From NCBI GenBank assembly GCA_002841885.1, contig PHBE01000007.1, forward strand, positions 124,001 to 188,000: a stretch of DNA of 64,000 bases, given 5' to 3'. This DNA is from Deltaproteobacteria bacterium HGW-Deltaproteobacteria-18 (GTDB lineage: Bacteria > Desulfobacterota > Desulfovibrionia > Desulfovibrionales > Desulfomicrobiaceae). Shown piece after piece: positions 44,155-52,790 of this stretch. The translations under genes and the position numbers were made by a program. The notes beneath the pieces were generated by a model, which searched no databases, was not told where the DNA came from, and saw nothing but the letters and a program-made list of their open reading frames with translations. How positions within the stretch are numbered: the first letter of the stretch is position 1; the number at the start of each line of letters is the position of its first letter.

Positions 44155-44556
44155 AAAATCAACGCACGGCCCGGACTGCCGTCATTATTGGGCATGACGG
44201 CGGCCCGGGATGTCCGGAATGAGACCTGCTCCCCGGTTTTATCGTAAAGGGGAGCGGGGCGCGTCGTTTTGTCAGAGACGGATCAGTCTGCGGTTGTGAT
44301 CGTCGGGCTGCGTCCCGTCAACGGCGGCAAGCGTGATGATTTCTCCGCAAGGGATGGCGTCTAGGAGCCGGATGAGCGGGCCGTATTGGGAGCGCATGCC
44401 CGCGCAGCGCGCAGAGGATATGGTGTTGGTACAGGATTTTTTGTTTTGCATCCTCATTGCCGATCCTCACCGGACTGACTGAAGTATTTCTTGACCGCAG
44501 TGCGTGTAATGGAGAATTTTGATCAGTTTTACAACCGCACACGAGGTATCCACATC
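44155..44556. other. Region between thiC and rex
   Basis: Contains a 7-bp hairpin GCTCCCC...GGGGAGC (44228-44255), a weak terminator candidate for thiC. A 61-residue minus-strand frame (44272-44457) has a GAGG seven bases before its ATG, but no recognisable homologue or domain, so it is not called as a gene with confidence. A TTGACC near 44491 may belong to the rex promoter. Confidence 0.4.
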
Positions 44557-45201
44557 ATGGCAAACACGAGAAAGCGCCCCAGGGCGGACAAGAACAATCT
44601 CATCATCCGCCGCATGTCGATCTATTTGCGCACGCTGGACCACCTTCAGAACAAGGGTGTGAAAGTCACCTCGTCCGCGGACCTCGAGATGATTGACGGC
44701 GTGTCCCAGAGCCTGGTGCGTCGGGACTTCGCCGAGTTCGGGTCTTTCGGGGTCAGGGGGGTAGGGTATCATGTGCCGGAGTTGCGCGAGCAGATTGCTC
44801 GGATTCTGGGGTTGGATCGGCACTGGAGGGTCGCCCTGATCGGTGCCGGAGGCCTGGGCAGCGTGCTCATGCATTCGGCCTCCTTCAAGAAGCGCAACCT
44901 CTCGGTGGTTCAGATTTTCGACCACCAAGTCGCCAGCGCGGGCGCTTCCATCGAGGGCATCCCGGTTCACGAAATTGCCAATCTTGAGCTGGAGTTGGAA
45001 GCGAGCAGCATCGATGTGGCCATCATCGCCGTTCCTCCGCCGGAAGTCCAAGGAATCATCGACCGCCTTTCGCAGTTGGGCGTCCGCGGCGCTCTCTACT
45101 TCGCTTCCCGCCCGGTGCGAATCCCGGAAAACATGGTGGTGCTGAACATGGACATCACCGTGGAACTCGGAGTGCTGACGCACCAGTTGCTGGAGCCCTG
45201 A
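44557..45201 (+). CDS. rex: Redox-sensing transcriptional repressor Rex
   Basis: NADH/NAD+-sensing repressor of respiratory and fermentative genes, well known in sulfate reducers. The 214-residue protein has an N-terminal winged helix (RRMSIYLRTLDHLQNKGV, SSADLEMIDGVSQSLVRRD, FGSFGVRGVGYHV) and a C-terminal Rossmann domain with VALIGAGGLGSVLM, VQIFDHQVASAG, PVHEIANLE, and the C-terminal swap helix (VVLNMDITVELGVL). ATG 44557 follows ACGAGG. It is a single gene; no obvious Rex operator was found near it. Confidence 0.93.
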   Translation: MANTRKRPRADKNNLIIRRMSIYLRTLDHLQNKGVKVTSSADLEMIDGVSQSLVRRDFAEFGSFGVRGVGYHVPELREQIARILGLDRHWRVALIGAGGLGSVLMHSASFKKRNLSVVQIFDHQVASAGASIEGIPVHEIANLELELEASSIDVAIIAVPPPEVQGIIDRLSQLGVRGALYFASRPVRIPENMVVLNMDITVELGVLTHQLLEP

Positions 45202-45364
45202 TTCGTTGATCCGGCAGACGGTTTGACGGGGAGCGGTCTTTCGATACGGCCGGGAGCATTGCGACCGAGTTGTGACGGGTTTATTGCGATGGTCGCAAAA
45301 TTGCTGGAAGGTCGCTTTGCCCGCGGGTTTCACGAAGGCCGACAGCACAAGCCGTCAGCCTTCT

Positions 45365-46024
45365 TCAGGCGAAGATGCGGCCTGTCTTCTTTCTCTGCAA
45401 CCGGCCAAGAACCAGGCCGAGGAGCAGACTGGCTCCGACTACGCCCGCTCCGGTGAGGAACCATCGGAACTGTGTGTCACCGCTCAGATCCCTGTTTTTC
45501 ATCTCCAGGGCTTCTGCCTGCTGCGCCGTTTCCGCCTGCAGCGCGACGAGTTCATCATGGGCTTTCTGCAGGTCCACATAGGCCTTTGATCCCTGTTCCA
45601 GTTCGGCATACCGCTGCTGCAAGGAAGCCAGTTCGGTTTCGGCGCGGTTCAGGCGGTCCAGCAATGCCTGGTTCTCGCCTGTCGTGGCGGAAGTTTTTTC
45701 GGTCATCTCGGCCATTTTGGCGCGCAGGGTTTCATTTTCCTTGGCGAATCGCTCCACCTGAAGGGCTGCCGGGACAGTCCTGGTCAGATAGCGCGCCAAC
45801 ACCCATCCTTCCACGCCTTCGGTCCGCACAAGGGACCAGTCCTTGTCGTTTCTGAGCACTTCCACGGGAGTGCTGGACGGCAGCATCTTCAGGATCTTGT
45901 TGCTGTTGGTCGGTCCGGAGCGCAGCGTTATCTCGAAAACGTCAGCCACGTAGGCGGTCTGCGCGTGAGCCGCTCCCACGACAAGCAGCACCGCCATCAT
46001 GGTCAGCATCATATATTTTCTCAT
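45365..46024 (-). CDS. TIGR04211-type SH3 and coiled-coil membrane protein
   Basis: A 219-residue envelope protein: signal peptide (MRKYMMLTMMAVLLVVGAAHA), bacterial SH3 domain at about 25-85 (YVADVFEITLRSGPTNSNKIL, WSLVRTEGVEGWVLARYL), a long coiled coil (about 95-185), and a C-terminal TM helix (about 193-210) ending GRLQRKKTGR. This matches the TIGR04211 family. ATG 46024 follows AAAAGGGGATG. Function unknown; the SH3 domain probably binds peptidoglycan. Confidence 0.88.
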   Translation of the reverse strand: MRKYMMLTMMAVLLVVGAAHAQTAYVADVFEITLRSGPTNSNKILKMLPSSTPVEVLRNDKDWSLVRTEGVEGWVLARYLTRTVPAALQVERFAKENETLRAKMAEMTEKTSATTGENQALLDRLNRAETELASLQQRYAELEQGSKAYVDLQKAHDELVALQAETAQQAEALEMKNRDLSGDTQFRWFLTGAGVVGASLLLGLVLGRLQRKKTGRIFA

Positions 46025-46480
46025 GTCATCCCCTTTTGAGTTCCTGGCTGGCAAGACCATCTCTATCAATTTACACAAGAGGTGGAGCAGCTACACATCC
46101 CTGCCAGATCAGGCATGCCGAGTCAAAAGTCATGCGGAAGGTGCTATGTGGGCATTCGCCAGTCCGGGATGAAATGAAACAGGCACAAATATCCAAATGC
46201 AGGGACGCAATTGCCGTATGATATTATGAAGTGAAAATGTGTGGTCAGCGCAGATCGGGGAGCGTATTTCTCGGGTGGTCGCAAGGTCGCCATTGAGGTC
46301 GGCGCGGGATCGTGAGCCAAGGCGTGCGGCAGATTGGGCAATGGGGAGTCTCTTTGCTCATGATTGGGAGTCCAAAAATGACTTGTCTTGCATGAGTTCG
46401 TTCTGCGCGCAGGGCAATTCTTCCATGCGTGAATTTTTCCTGGGTCGTTCACATGGGGAAAAATCCACGCATGAAAATCT
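46025..46480. other. 456-base gene-free region
   Basis: No supported gene. A 17-bp imperfect inverted repeat, CATGCGTGAATTTTTCC (46424-46440) and GGAAAAATCCACGCATG (46454-46470), lies 11 bases after the MOSC stop on the minus strand and could act as a 3' stem. No T-run follows it. Confidence 0.5.
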
Positions 46481-46924
46481 TCAGTTCCGAACCGCGTCTT
46501 CAATCCTGATCGCGTCGCCAACCCGGACCATGCCACTTTTGAGGACTCGCCCGAAAACGCCTTCGCGGGGCATGATGCAGTCTCCGGCCTGATAGAAGAT
46601 GGCGCATTTTTTGTGGCATTCCTTGCCGATCTGCGTGATCTCGACCAGGACTTCGTCGCCAAGTTCCACCTGCGTGCCGACGGGCAGGGTCTTCCAGTCC
46701 ACGCCTTCACTGGCGATGTTCTCGGCAAAGGCGCCGAATTCGACGTTCAGCCCTTGCTCGATGCAGCCTTCAATCTGCTCGGCAGCCAGAAAACTCACCT
46801 GCCGATGCCAGGGGCCGGCGTGGGCGTCTCCTTCCACGCCATGGTCCTCGACCAGGCGCAGTTCATCCACTGTGGTCTTGCGCGTGCCTTTCTTCAGGCT
46901 CGTAGCCAGGGAAACTATCTTCAT
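46481..46924 (-). CDS. MOSC-domain protein
   Basis: A 147-residue single MOSC domain, a fold related to the C-terminal domain of molybdenum cofactor sulfurases that carries sulfur on a Cys. Typical are VEGDAHAGPWHRQVS near 30-44, the FGAFAENIASEGVD segment at about 65 and EITQIGKECHKKCAI at about 98-112, where the conserved Cys lies. It is a short, stand-alone type seen in anaerobes next to molybdopterin genes, which are not present here. ATG 46924 follows CCGGAGGAC. Confidence 0.88.
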   Translation of the reverse strand: MKIVSLATSLKKGTRKTTVDELRLVEDHGVEGDAHAGPWHRQVSFLAAEQIEGCIEQGLNVEFGAFAENIASEGVDWKTLPVGTQVELGDEVLVEITQIGKECHKKCAIFYQAGDCIMPREGVFGRVLKSGMVRVGDAIRIEDAVRN

Positions 46925-47402
46925 GCGTCCTCCGGATGCCGCGAAACGGCGGCAGTTGCTATGCTCATCCATCCAACCCATCCAGGATCTGGCCCTTTTG
47001 GGCTTGCCTTCTCCGTGCGTTCAGTCGCCTTTGCCGCGAGCATTTTGGCAGGCAGCGATTCACGGCCATTTCAAGAGTAGATTGATGAATATCAGTGCAT
47101 ATTCAAATCGGATCGTCAAGGTACGAATTGGTATTGCGATCGTTCAAGACAGGTTCCATTCCGGAATGGAGGCGGTAGCGGGAAGGAATTGATGATTCGC
47201 GCGGAGCGGTTGCGCTTGCTCCGTTGCGTGAGAAGGAATTTGAAAAAAAACGGGATGGTATCAAAGGGAATCGGCCAAGCCTTGTGCTGACTTTTCTTTC
47301 ATATCATCCCGGCCATGCAAAAGCGCATGCAGGAGGGCTTGGCAGGTTCGTCACGGATCGGGGCCTTTCGTCATTCCCTCTTACCCGTTGACGGCAGGGA
47401 CA
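46925..47402. other. 478-base gene-free region with a perfect palindrome
   Basis: No gene supported. TCCATTCC-GGAATGGA (47155-47170) is a perfect 16-bp palindrome of unknown function, possibly a regulator site. Confidence 0.5.
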
Positions 47403-47723
47403 TCAGCCCTGTTTCTTCCAAATGCCGTCATCCGGAAACAGATGAGAACCGGTCGCTATCTCCAGAGGCTTTGCAAGCCAGTCCTTTGTGGTTTCAACCC
47501 AACGGACAAAGTGGGGAGTTGCTTTATGTGCTTCAAATGCATCTGCACTTTGATAGACTTCGTAAAGGTGAAGAAGATTTTCGTCTTCATGATCTTGAAT
47601 AATATTGAAAAGTAGACAATCCGATTCATTTTTTACTGAACCACGCCCATCAGCGAGCATTTCTTCAATAAACATCGTTTTATGCTGGGGCTTGATATGG
47701 ACTTTTACGATAACGGCGAACAT
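47403..47723 (-). CDS. Antibiotic biosynthesis monooxygenase (ABM) fold protein
   Basis: A 106-residue dimeric alpha+beta barrel of the ABM family (ferredoxin-like fold). Segments FAVIVKVHIKPQHKTMFIEE, ESDCLLFNIIQDHED and YEVYQSADAFEAHKATPHF, including the conserved His in AHKATPHF, are typical of LsrG/YgiN-type small monooxygenases. ATG 47723 follows AAGGAG. It is a single gene; the substrate is not evident. Confidence 0.85.
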   Translation of the reverse strand: MFAVIVKVHIKPQHKTMFIEEMLADGRGSVKNESDCLLFNIIQDHEDENLLHLYEVYQSADAFEAHKATPHFVRWVETTKDWLAKPLEIATGSHLFPDDGIWKKQG

Positions 47724-48116
47724 GCATATCTCCTTTTGCTGTGTCAAAATGTTACATATATTTCAGGGCATGAGTTAATCTGAAAACTTGTACACGAGAT
47801 GGATCGGTTACGGCAAGAATTTCGCACTGGAAAATTCTACTTGATCGCATTTTAAGTTTGGCTTGTCACGCCGCCCTCCAACTGTATTGGCCATTGAACT
47901 GCCAGTTTCCAGCAAAGCCTTCTTCAAGCTCCTCCGGTCTCGAGATCTTGATTCCAGAAAAACCAGACAAAATGTGTCTCGCACCCAGTTGCGAAGAACC
48001 CGCCGAATGCGCGCAGGTCTTGGCCTGTGCGGCATTTGGGCGTGACGGCTTGGAATGTACTTGTGGCACGGGGATTGAAAAGAGCATCATAAGGAATTCT
48101 ATGAAAGGAGGGAATT
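47724..48116. other. 393-base gene-free region
   Basis: No gene could be supported. Frames in both directions are short and share no recognisable sequence. It contains TGTCAAAATGTTACA at 47742-47756, similar to the PEP-CTERM upstream motif but with a different spacer. Confidence 0.4.
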
Positions 48117-48545
48117 ATGAAGAGTTTCAAAATGACGGTGTCGCTGAGCATCGCATTGACCATGGCTTTTTTGTGCTGCGCCATTGGCGTTTATGCCCAC
48201 AACGAAACGCTCGAGGAAGATATCATCATTGTGGCCAGAAATTACGTCTCGGTCGAACTGTCCAACACCGGCGTGGTCATGGGCAGCAAGAAGGGTCGTT
48301 TTCAACCGGCTGAATTCAAGGGAGTGGCGGGCACAACCGTGCTGCTCTTCATGTACAACAGGATTTCACGGGACAAATGCGTAGATCTGGTGTCCAACTT
48401 GTACGAGATGGACCCGGTCGCGATAGCGCCTCGCGTGGACCACGTCCTTGGCTTCCTGAAAGACAACAAGCTACTGTTGACAAGCAAGTACCCCAACCCG
48501 TCGCGAAATTTCGGGATGAACAAGTTCAGGATCGAGGAACAGTGA
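48117..48545 (+). CDS. Small exported protein of unknown function
   Basis: A 142-residue protein with a typical signal peptide (MKSFKMTVSLSIALTMAFLC..YAH, about 1-27) and a beta-rich mature part. ATG 48117 follows AAAGGAGGG. It contains the segments VARNYVSVELSNTGVVMGS and RFQPAEFKGVAGTTVLLF. No family is recognised. Two cysteines in the mature region are not placed to be diagnostic. Confidence 0.65.
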   Translation: MKSFKMTVSLSIALTMAFLCCAIGVYAHNETLEEDIIIVARNYVSVELSNTGVVMGSKKGRFQPAEFKGVAGTTVLLFMYNRISRDKCVDLVSNLYEMDPVAIAPRVDHVLGFLKDNKLLLTSKYPNPSRNFGMNKFRIEEQ

Positions 48546-49247
48546 TGCCGAAGGGGGATGGAGGTAACCGTTCTGGGAACCCCATCTTTCGATAATTTCA
48601 GGCTATGAGATAGTGCGCCTCCAATTCTAGGAGGTCAGCATGAAATCTCATATCGGTCAGAAGCGTGCGGCTTGGTGGCTCACCCGTGTGACGCAATGGC
48701 GGTAAGGCGACATGAGCAAGGCCAGGTATTGCCCAAGCATGGCCTTAATCTCAGTTCATTGCGGTACTGGCTGTGCAAGTCGCGCACGGCGTCACCGGAT
48801 GCGGTCGTCGTGCTCTCCGCGATCGTTCCTTTTTGAAAAACTGATTAATGCGACGTGTCCATTCCGGCCTTACGATTAATCTCTTGTATCATCATGGCTC
48901 GCAGCGTCGAATCGTCGATGCAATCAAGACTGACTCTCATCCTTCCTGACGCCGCAGGTATAGATTTCGGTAGTGAAACGACGCCGGTCGTCTTGGCGCG
49001 ATCGTTGCTTGAACAATCATGCAGCTGAGCGGGAGTTCGCTCTGGCGGTGCGTATTCGCTCTTACATCGAAACCCGACCCATATCCGATCACGTCGACCA
49101 GATGTTTTTGCACAAAGTCCATGTTTTGATGCAGCTCTGCCCGAGTTCAATATTCAGATTGCCGTCATGCGAAAAAATTTTACACCGCACTGATGTCCCG
49201 AGCAATTTCGCAAGGCGAGATCGGATTCAGGTTTCAGGAGCCTTTGG
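48546..49247. other. Region with IS66 remnant and decayed frames
   Basis: Apart from the tnpA remnant at 48641-48836, only degraded frames are visible. A minus-strand frame at 48937-49122 and an overlapping one at 48845-49150 look like pieces of one former gene broken by a frameshift, but neither could be identified. Confidence 0.4.
48641..48836 (+). pseudogene. Decayed IS66-family tnpA (orfA)-like gene
   Basis: Starts ATG 48641 after AGGAGGTCAGC. The first frame (RAAWWLTRVTQWR) ends in a TAA. The next frame continues the same pattern: RRHEQGQVLPKHGLNLSS, then LRYWLCKS. Together they match the typical TnpA arrangement of an AWR, then GLS..YC..HGL, then LRYW motif. A frameshift near 48700 broke it. 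No tnpB, tnpC or terminal repeat follows, so it is a remnant and not an active element. Confidence 0.65.
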
Positions 49248-49685
49248 ATGCCAATCACGGACCGCGATCTCAATCGTGAAGCGATACGGAGAACGCTTAG
49301 GCGGCGCGCCGGAAATTCCCCCGACGCGCTTGCCATAGCCAACGCGACATCTGAGATTTGGCTCCAGATGTCCGCTCGGTTGACACCCGTGATCGGCAGC
49401 AATGGTGTCGATGCCATTCTCGAGCAGGCGCTGCATCTGACGGGTGTCGTATTTCCCTGGCTTGCAAGTCCGGATGAGCAGATGGACAGCGACTCTCTTC
49501 CCGAGTGCATCGCGGAACTTATGGCAGGGCGCGAGCCGGTCGTGGCTGTGCAAGCAGGGAGCGCTCTGCTGATAACTTTCACTGAATTACTCGTCACCCT
49601 GATTGGAAATTCCCTGGCCAAGCGTCTGCTGGATCCGGTGTGGGATGTTGAATCCGCAGTGGAGGAGCAGGGGAAGACATCATGA
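49248..49685 (+). CDS. Conserved protein of unknown function
   Basis: A 145-residue soluble, helical protein starting MPITDRDLNREAIRRTL, preceded by AGGAG. The segment VDAILEQALHLTGVVFPWL and LLITFTELLVTLIGNSLAKRLLDPVW resembles small uncharacterised proteins I have seen encoded with signal-transduction genes. It overlaps the next start by four bases (ATGA), so it is coupled to the following small frame and then the GGDEF-EAL gene. Function unknown. Confidence 0.65.
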   Translation: MPITDRDLNREAIRRTLRRRAGNSPDALAIANATSEIWLQMSARLTPVIGSNGVDAILEQALHLTGVVFPWLASPDEQMDSDSLPECIAELMAGREPVVAVQAGSALLITFTELLVTLIGNSLAKRLLDPVWDVESAVEEQGKTS

Positions 49686-49903
49686 GCCGGAAAATAGACG
49701 CGTCTCGCCTTGCCATTGCTGTTTCCGGGCCTGGAGCGGTTCTTGGCAGAGGAGCGACAAAGTTCATGACCATGGAATCTGAAGACAGATGCTGCACGCT
49801 TGGTTTCAGCTTTCAGGGCAAAGAGCTACAGGAGGGCGAAAAGGAAGGTGGTGGGTTTGTCTTCGGGGAAAATCTGCCCGGTAACGGTGTGCTACCGCGA
49901 TAA
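49682..49903 (+). CDS. Small hypothetical protein, possibly truncated
   Basis: A 73-residue frame starting inside the previous stop (ATGA). Sequence MSRKIDASRLAIAVSG..GPGAVLGRG is reminiscent of the first residues of a KaiC-like ATPase, but no Walker motif follows and the rest is low-complexity. It may be a truncated or decayed gene. Kept only because of the coupled start. Confidence 0.35.
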   Translation: MSRKIDASRLAIAVSGPGAVLGRGATKFMTMESEDRCCTLGFSFQGKELQEGEKEGGGFVFGENLPGNGVLPR

Positions 49904-50079
49904 CGTCCGACGCTGCCTTTCGTTGTGAGCGAGCAGGAGTGCCCATGCTGAGCAGAACTGGCTTGAAATACAGACACCTTGCATCCAGGAAGTCGCTCAA
50001 GTGGCGTGCGTTTGCCCTGTCGTCAAGCTGCAAGGCTCCGGGAACACTTTCCGAATGTAAACAGGAGGTTGGCACAAGG

Positions 50080-51624
50080 ATGGCGCAAAAAGCAAAGCCG
50101 ACCGGTCATGAGGGTGGGGCTTTTGACAGGCGCAGTGAAGCGTTCATTGTGGGCAAAAAGGCATTGCGGGCGCGCAAGAACGCCGAAAAGGTCAAAGGTG
50201 AATTCTGTGCGGAAATGGAAAGCAGGCTGCGTGAAGCAAACGAGAATCTCGTTATCGCCTCGATCAACGCGCACATGATGACCGAGGCGGTCGAGAGGGC
50301 CGCTGCTCATCTGTCTCACATGGCCGAACATGACCTGCTCACGGGGGTGCCGAACCGAGCGCTTCTGACGGATCGTCTGAACCAATCGATGTTGCTTGCA
50401 AAACGCCACCGCAACAAAGTGGCGTTGATGTTTTTGGATCTCGATCACTTCAAACATATCAACGACTCGATGGGGCATGCGGTTGGGGACCAGCTGTTGC
50501 AATCCGTCGCAACACGTCTGCAGGCAAGCGTCCGCAGTTCGGACACGGTCAGTCGGTATGGTGGCGATGAATTCGTGGTTCTGCTCCCGGAAGTCGATGA
50601 TGTTCGGAGCGCAGTCCTTACCGCAAAGAAACTGCTTCAAAGTGTAGGGGAACCCCATCTCATTTCCAGACAGGAACTCCGAATCAGCTTGAGCATCGGT
50701 ATCAGCATGTACCCAGATGACGGCGTTGATGCCGAGATGCTGATACGCAAGGCGGACATCGCGATGTATCAGGCCAAAAGAAGCGGTCGCAACAGTTATG
50801 AGATATTCTCTTCGGGCATGAACGCCAATTCGGTCATGCGAAAGTCCGCTGAGCAGGCGCTGGAACGCGCGCTCAGACAAGGTGAATTCATTCTGTATTA
50901 CCAGCCGACCGTTCAACTGGAGACCGGCGTCATTACCGGTGCCGAGGTCTTGCTGCGCTGGGAGCGTTTCGGGCAGAGGCTGAACTTTCCGGCACAATTC
51001 ATCACAGTTGCCAAGAGCAGTGGCCTCATTTTGCCGATCGGGCAGTGGGTGGTTCGTGAAGCTTGCAGGCAGACGCAGGCCTGGTTGCAGTGCGGCCTCG
51101 ACCTGGAACGGATCGCGGTTAATGTTTCGGCCGTTGAATTCAGCGACAGGTGTTTTTTGTCCAAAGTCCGCGCCATTCTGGAAGAAACGGGACTGGATCC
51201 ACATTATCTGCAAATTGAAATGAGCGAAGACGGTCTGTCGCGGAATCCGCAGCAAGCTTTGCCCGCCTTGCATGAACTCAGGAACCTCGGGGTGCAGATC
51301 GCCGTGGATAACTTTGGAACAGGGTATGCCAGTCTGAGTTTTTTGCGGGAGTTTCCGATTGACACAGTCAAGATTGACAAGTCGTTCGTGCACAATGTCG
51401 ATGCCAAGCCAGGAAGGGCCGTTTTCACTGCCCTCATGGCGATGGCGCGGGGATTCAATCACCGGATCGTGGCCGAAGGTATTGAAACTAAGACACAACA
51501 TGCCTTCCTGAAGAGACACGCCTGTGTCGAGGGCCAAGGATACTACCTGGCTCGGCCGATGGTGGACAAGGCTTTCACCGCATTGACCGCCGAAAGAAAT
51601 TCATTGCAGCGGGGGCAGGGATAA
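50080..51624 (+). CDS. GGDEF-EAL cyclic-di-GMP protein, EAL site degenerate
   Basis: A 514-residue soluble protein: a short coiled-coil N-terminus, a GGDEF domain (about 85-245; RYGGDEFVVLL, I-site region RSSD upstream) and an EAL domain (about 260-505). The GGDEF signature is intact. The EAL domain has EVL in place of EAL (EVLLRW) and DNFGTG in place of DDFGTG, so the second metal Asp is lost; other motifs (AVNVSA, VKIDKSF, AEGIETK) remain. It is likely to make c-di-GMP and bind it, with weak or no phosphodiesterase activity. The start is uncertain; GTG/ATG at 49939/49945 would add 47 residues, but ATG 50080 has AGGAGG and gives a natural N-terminus. Confidence 0.88.
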   Translation: MAQKAKPTGHEGGAFDRRSEAFIVGKKALRARKNAEKVKGEFCAEMESRLREANENLVIASINAHMMTEAVERAAAHLSHMAEHDLLTGVPNRALLTDRLNQSMLLAKRHRNKVALMFLDLDHFKHINDSMGHAVGDQLLQSVATRLQASVRSSDTVSRYGGDEFVVLLPEVDDVRSAVLTAKKLLQSVGEPHLISRQELRISLSIGISMYPDDGVDAEMLIRKADIAMYQAKRSGRNSYEIFSSGMNANSVMRKSAEQALERALRQGEFILYYQPTVQLETGVITGAEVLLRWERFGQRLNFPAQFITVAKSSGLILPIGQWVVREACRQTQAWLQCGLDLERIAVNVSAVEFSDRCFLSKVRAILEETGLDPHYLQIEMSEDGLSRNPQQALPALHELRNLGVQIAVDNFGTGYASLSFLREFPIDTVKIDKSFVHNVDAKPGRAVFTALMAMARGFNHRIVAEGIETKTQHAFLKRHACVEGQGYYLARPMVDKAFTALTAERNSLQRGQG

Positions 51625-51701
51625 TCGGCGCTGGCTGGGGGCCTCCTCAACAGCAAAGCTCTTGCTCATGGCTATGAGTTTTGACTTCAGTCCGCAGCCT
51701 C

Positions 51702-51741
51702 AAAAAAAATCCCCCCTCCCTGGTGGCTTGTCAGGGAGGGG
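51702..51741 (-). terminator. Terminator-like hairpin facing the minus strand
   Basis: CCCCTCCCTG (51713-51722) and CAGGGAGGGG (51732-51741) form a 10-bp stem; on the minus strand it is followed by T8 (plus A8, 51702-51709). It lies after the convergent GGDEF-EAL gene and directly behind a 74-residue minus frame (51747-51971). Confidence 0.7.
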
Positions 51742-51746
51742 TATGC

Positions 51747-51971
51747 TCAACTCGTGGGTTCTTCGCCTGACGCCACAATGAATGTCGGGGTTGCGCCATC
51801 GTTAGCAAGGAGAGGCAATTCTCCGCCATCTATTCGTGTCGCGGGCATGTCACGAGCGTTTGCCTGGTTCGAGCTTGTTCTCGCGATTAAGTGTGGCATC
51901 GCGAGATAAGTCCGGATGTCGATTGTTTCCCTCCCTGAGGTAGTCGTCGCAGTGACGGTTATTCTCATCAC
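51747..51971 (-). CDS. Small hypothetical frame before a terminator
   Basis: A 74-residue frame (MMRITVTATTTSGRETID...) whose stop lies 6 bases before a good minus-strand terminator. That position is what suggests a real gene. No ribosome binding site, motif or homologue is recognised, so it stays doubtful. Confidence 0.3.
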   Translation of the reverse strand: MMRITVTATTTSGRETIDIRTYLAMPHLIARTSSNQANARDMPATRIDGGELPLLANDGATPTFIVASGEEPTS

Positions 51972-52191
51972 CGGAATGGATTTCGTTTTTTACCACTACA
52001 TGTTCTGTGCCAAAGAATGGCTTTATTTGCGCCGAGCGGAAGTTTGGTGGCGCCTGTGCGTTCTCCGAGATTCCTCTAGCTTTTTTTAAAGCCCAGAACA
52101 CGACTTGCAATATTTGCGAAGTGCAATGCAGGCAGAAGTGGGCAGGTCAGTGCGATTGCGGGAGTGGGGAAACGAAAAAAACATGTCGAGA

Positions 52192-52208
52192 TGTAAATTT
52201 TTCCGACA
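52192..52208 (-). promoter_or_regulatory. Inverted copy of the TGTCGG-N6-TTACA motif upstream of the PilZ gene
   Basis: TGTAA-N6-CCGACA, the exact reverse complement of the 17-base motif that precedes all three PEP-CTERM genes (52907, 55367 and 56609). It lies 116 bases before a sigma-54-like site and about 230 bases before the PilZ start. It is probably a binding site of the same regulator. Confidence 0.55.
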
Positions 52209-52323
52209 GGGTGGCATGCAAAATCTTACAGTGTAATGATGTTTTTATCATGGATGTGATTGAAGAAAATATATTTTTGTCATTGGGTACGCTACATGCC
52301 CATGTCGATACAGATTGTCCTGC

Positions 52324-52339
52324 TGGTACGTTCGTTGCT
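52324..52339 (+). promoter_or_regulatory. Sigma-54-like promoter before the PilZ gene
   Basis: TGGTACGTTCGTTGCT has the -24/-12 pattern with GG and GC separated by the required 10 bases. It lies 100 bases before the PilZ start. The spacing and the neighbouring motif support it; no transcript data. Confidence 0.5.
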
Positions 52340-52439
52340 GGATGTAGTGAAAAAAAAGCATTCATCATCAATATTTTCAATCACGACCTGCGTGCAGGAT
52401 TTTTGAAAATATGAAAAATGCCTCAAGGCAGGATCAATC

Positions 52440-52790
52440 ATGTCGACGCAAGAACAAAAAATCAGAAAGTGGAAGCGTCATGCCTGTATGTTTCCCTGCG
52501 GGATCATATGCGGAAAAAAGAAGGACACGATCGTGTTGGGCCGTATCCTCAACATGAGTAGGCAAGGGTTTCTCATAGAGACGGATTGCGTCTTCAACGT
52601 TGGCGACACCTTGTCGATTATCGCAAGTCCCGGGAGAGAGGTGGATGGTTATGATTTGAGTGACAGCTATCAGGGCCTCGTTCGCTGGGGACAGAACGAT
52701 CCGGCTTCGCTCACGGGGACGTATTCCGTAGGCGTGGAACTCGCCGTTCCCATCGCTTCTCCGGAAGTGGAGGCGCAGCGGACAAACTGA
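52440..52790 (+). CDS. PilZ-domain c-di-GMP receptor candidate
   Basis: A 116-residue protein of one PilZ-like beta barrel. The N-terminal basic region KIRKWKRHAC stands where the RxxxR motif is expected, followed by LNMSRQGFLIET, the D/NxSxxG motif of PilZ, and LVRWGQNDPASL...YSVGVELA. c-di-GMP binding is probable from the NMSRQG motif. Start ATG 52440 follows AGGAT. Close to a GGDEF-EAL gene and under a sigma-54-like promoter shared with the PEP-CTERM regulon. Confidence 0.8.
   Translation: MSTQEQKIRKWKRHACMFPCGIICGKKKDTIVLGRILNMSRQGFLIETDCVFNVGDTLSIIASPGREVDGYDLSDSYQGLVRWGQNDPASLTGTYSVGVELAVPIASPEVEAQRTN

Larger units (their letters stand above)
51625..52439. other. Gene-poor region with an inverted PEP-CTERM-type motif
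   Basis: No confidently coding frame. A terminator-like stem sits at 51713-51741. Upstream of the PilZ gene, TGTAAATTTTTCCGACA (52192-52208) is the exact inverted form of the 17-base motif found before all three PEP-CTERM genes, and a sigma-54-like site (TGGTACG-N4-TTGCT, 52324-52339) follows it. A 135-residue cysteine-rich frame (52007-52414) has no start signal or homology I know and was left out. Confidence 0.5.

Noticed and set aside
44272-44457. 61-residue minus-strand frame between thiC and rex
   Set aside because: A GAGG lies before the ATG, but there is no motif, neighbour or length support.
47742-47756. TGTCAAAATGTTACA, similar to the PEP-CTERM upstream motif
   Set aside because: The left block differs and the spacer is two bases shorter; no sigma-54-type element follows in range.
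48845-49150. 101-residue minus-strand frame next to the IS66 remnant
   Set aside because: It overlaps another frame and neither is recognisable; probably pieces of a decayed gene.
52007-52414. 135-residue cysteine-rich frame
   Set aside because: No ribosome binding site, GTG start only, no recognised family, and it runs across the inverted PEP-CTERM motif and sigma-54-like site.
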